Under the pieces are notes generated by a model that saw only the letters and a list, made by a program, of their open reading frames with translations, was not told where the DNA came from and made no database searches. A stretch of 6,609 nt of DNA from NCBI GenBank assembly GCA_024225895.1, contig JAAEMC010001006.1:1-6609 (forward strand). Direction: 5' to 3'. Shown piece by piece: positions 5,435 to 6,609 of this stretch. The position numbers and the translations under genes were made by a program. The first letter of the stretch is position 1, and each line of letters starts with the position of its first letter. The DNA comes from Desulfobacteraceae bacterium. GTDB taxonomy: Bacteria > Desulfobacterota > Desulfobacteria > Desulfobacterales > Desulfobacteraceae.

Positions 5435-5554
5435 TTGGAAAAAATCAGGTTTTCCCTGATTGATATTCTATGGTTTTATCTATTATATTTATACGAGTTT
5501 AAGTTTTCATTGGAATTACAAAAAAATAGGGTTGGGTACAAATGGAATACATAA
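5435..5554 (+). CDS. possible small hydrophobic ORF overlapping the kinase start
   Basis: A 39-codon frame starting at TTG 5435 (GTG 5429 is also in frame) with AAGGAG at 5424-5429 spaced 5 bases from the TTG, a better ribosome binding site than either neighbouring signalling gene has. The peptide has an aromatic, hydrophobic centre (LIDILWFYLLYLYEF) between charged ends, and its stop at 5552-5554 lies inside the first codons of the kinase frame, which it could couple translationally. No known family is recognised. It may well be non-coding, since the interval is A/T-rich and also carries a plausible promoter. Confidence 0.25.
   Translation: MEKIRFSLIDILWFYLLYLYEFKFSLELQKNRVGYKWNT
5460..5489 (+). 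promoter_or_regulatory. possible promoter of the hybrid kinase gene
   Basis: TTGATA (5460-5465, 5 of 6 consensus) and TATATT (5484-5489, 5 of 6) are spaced 18 bases. Transcription would start near 5496, about 46 bases before the kinase ATG. If real, the kinase can be expressed separately from the response regulator. Confidence 0.35.
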
Positions 5555-6609
5555 ACTTAAGAGGGGATAAACCAGATGCGGTCGAAGCACTTGCTAGTGG
5601 TTTAGCCCACGATTTCAGACACCTATTGGACGCTATAAAGGGCAGGGCATCTATAATGATGAACACAGTCAGCCCGTCTGACCCCCTTTATGGCCATGTC
5701 GTTGAAATTATCAATTGCATTAATAAAGGGTCTGACATCGCCAATCAATTGCTTGGTTTCGCCAAAGCAAGCGAGTACTATAAAAGCTCTGTTGACGTAA
5801 ACCGGATTGTACGAAATTCAATGGAAAACCTGAATCTTGCCGGAAAGAATATTACCCTTGATGTTGATCTTAACTCAAACCCGCTGATGATTGACGCAGA
5901 TCCTGAAAAAATTAACCAGGTGATCAAAAGTATTGTTGAAAATGCGGTAGATGCCATGCCTGTCGGAGGAAAACTAACCGTAGTTACCGAGTCTGCCTCA
6001 ATCTTAAATAGTACGGCAGAATCTTACGGACTTGCACCTGGTTTTTTTGTGAAAATTACTTTTACAGACTCTGGCCTGGGTATGGAAAGAGAAGTTATTG
6101 AAAAGATCTTTCATCCTTTTTTTTGTGCTGATCCTGAAAATTTCCCCGACAAAAGGGGATTGAGCCTTACGTTTGCCAAGGAAATCATTCAAAATCACGA
6201 GGGTATTATTGATGTGTGGAGTTCACCAGGTGTGGGATCTTCATTTTCGGTTATCCTTCCCTTGAAGGAAACCACGGGTAGTATTGATATCCCGGCCGAG
6301 GATGAAAAATTAATCTTGGGCCATGAATCGGTCTTACTGGTGGATGATGAAGAACGGATTTTAACCGTGGGAAGAGAAATTTGTAAGGCCTTGGGGTATA
6401 GTGTCCTCACAGCTTCTTCCGGAAAAGAGGCCATTAAGATTTACAGCAAAAAGAAACATGATATTAATCTGGTTATCCTGGACATGATTATGCCGGAAAT
6501 GAATGGGCTGGAAACTTTTATGGAGCTTAAAAAATATAATCCGAATATAAAGGTTTTATTATCCACCGGGTATTCCATTGATGAAAAAGCTCAGGAAATG
6601 CTTAAACAG
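5542..6609 (+). CDS. sensorless hybrid histidine kinase with degenerate H-box (3' end cut by window edge)
   Basis: An open frame of 356 codons running off the right edge. TAG at 5527-5529 is in frame upstream and ATG 5542 is the only sensible start; AGGG at 5528-5531 is a weak Shine-Dalgarno site. Residues 15-75 form the dimerisation/phospho-acceptor region with H23 in SGLAHDFRHLLDAIKG. Residues about 120-241 are the ATPase domain: N-box ENAVDAM (133-139), G1 box DSGLGM (176-181), F-box region IFHPFFCAD (189-197), and VWSSPGVGSSFSVILP (225-240). Residues about 262 to the end are a receiver with D268/D269 and phospho-acceptor D314 (LVILDMIMPEMNG) and S341/T342; the lysine expected later lies outside the window. 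Only about 15 residues precede the H-box, so there is no sensor or membrane domain. The usual HDFNN is HDFRH, and the usual GxGTGLGL G2 box is DKRGLSL, so kinase activity is doubtful. The pairing with the upstream response regulator is inferred from position. Confidence 0.85.
   Translation, partial: MEYINLRGDKPDAVEALASGLAHDFRHLLDAIKGRASIMMNTVSPSDPLYGHVVEIINCINKGSDIANQLLGFAKASEYYKSSVDVNRIVRNSMENLNLAGKNITLDVDLNSNPLMIDADPEKINQVIKSIVENAVDAMPVGGKLTVVTESASILNSTAESYGLAPGFFVKITFTDSGLGMEREVIEKIFHPFFCADPENFPDKRGLSLTFAKEIIQNHEGIIDVWSSPGVGSSFSVILPLKETTGSIDIPAEDEKLILGHESVLLVDDEERILTVGREICKALGYSVLTASSGKEAIKIYSKKKHDINLVILDMIMPEMNGLETFMELKKYNPNIKVLLSTGYSIDEKAQEMLKQ

Noticed and set aside
5443..5461. Hairpin AATCAGG/CCTGATT after the response-regulator gene as a terminator
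   Set aside because: The stem is only 7 bp with three G-C pairs and no T-run follows directly, so it is not a convincing rho-independent terminator.
1..6609. CRISPR array, tRNA/rRNA genes, insertion sequences or prophage genes
   Set aside because: No regularly spaced repeats, cloverleaf-like segments, transposase motifs or phage proteins were found on either strand.

Overview
The window looks like chromosomal DNA of a moderately AT-rich anaerobic deltaproteobacterium, most likely a Desulfobacterales (Desulfobacter/Desulfobacula-like) sulfate reducer. This is inferred from gene content: a SprT-like/DUF2786 protein, a sensorless hybrid histidine kinase of a type I associate with that order, and a Thermotoga-type (type I-beta) DAHP synthase next to aroB. 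No 16S or other taxonomic marker is present, so the assignment is tentative.

Layout. Bases 1-689 (minus) hold the first 229 codons of a gene cut by the left edge, with a SprT-like HExxH metalloprotease domain followed by a DUF2786 domain. Bases 931-2311 (plus) hold a small YciI-family protein and an exported Sel1-repeat/FGE-sulfatase (SUMF1-like) protein that lacks the two catalytic cysteines. Bases 2315-4362 (minus, meeting the previous gene tail to tail) hold aroF and aroB, the first two enzymes of the shikimate pathway, 5 nt apart. Bases 4764-5414 (plus, divergent from aroF) encode a NarL/LuxR-type response regulator. Bases 5542 to the right edge (plus) encode a sensorless hybrid histidine kinase whose H-box and G2 box are degenerate. 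No tRNA, rRNA, CRISPR array or insertion sequence was seen.

The main discovery is in the apparently empty stretch upstream of aroF. On the minus strand it encodes an unannotated 39-residue leader peptide (4609-4490) with four Trp codons (W-L-W-Q-W-W) followed by Tyr. After it come a chain of mutually exclusive RNA pairings and a rho-independent terminator (4436-4410), all before the aroF ribosome binding site. This is the layout of a ribosome-mediated tryptophan attenuator, here placed on the shikimate entry genes aroF-aroB rather than on trp genes. The chain has five pairing segments rather than the four of E. coli trpL, so the polarity of the switch is not self-evident.

How the genes work together. 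AroF makes DAHP from phosphoenolpyruvate and erythrose 4-phosphate, and AroB cyclises it to 3-dehydroquinate. Their shared transcript is probably gated by charged tRNA-Trp through the leader, while the ferredoxin-like N-terminal domain of AroF suggests additional feedback by Tyr or Phe on the enzyme. The response regulator and hybrid kinase are adjacent and co-oriented and may be signalling partners, but their signal and targets cannot be read from the sequence.
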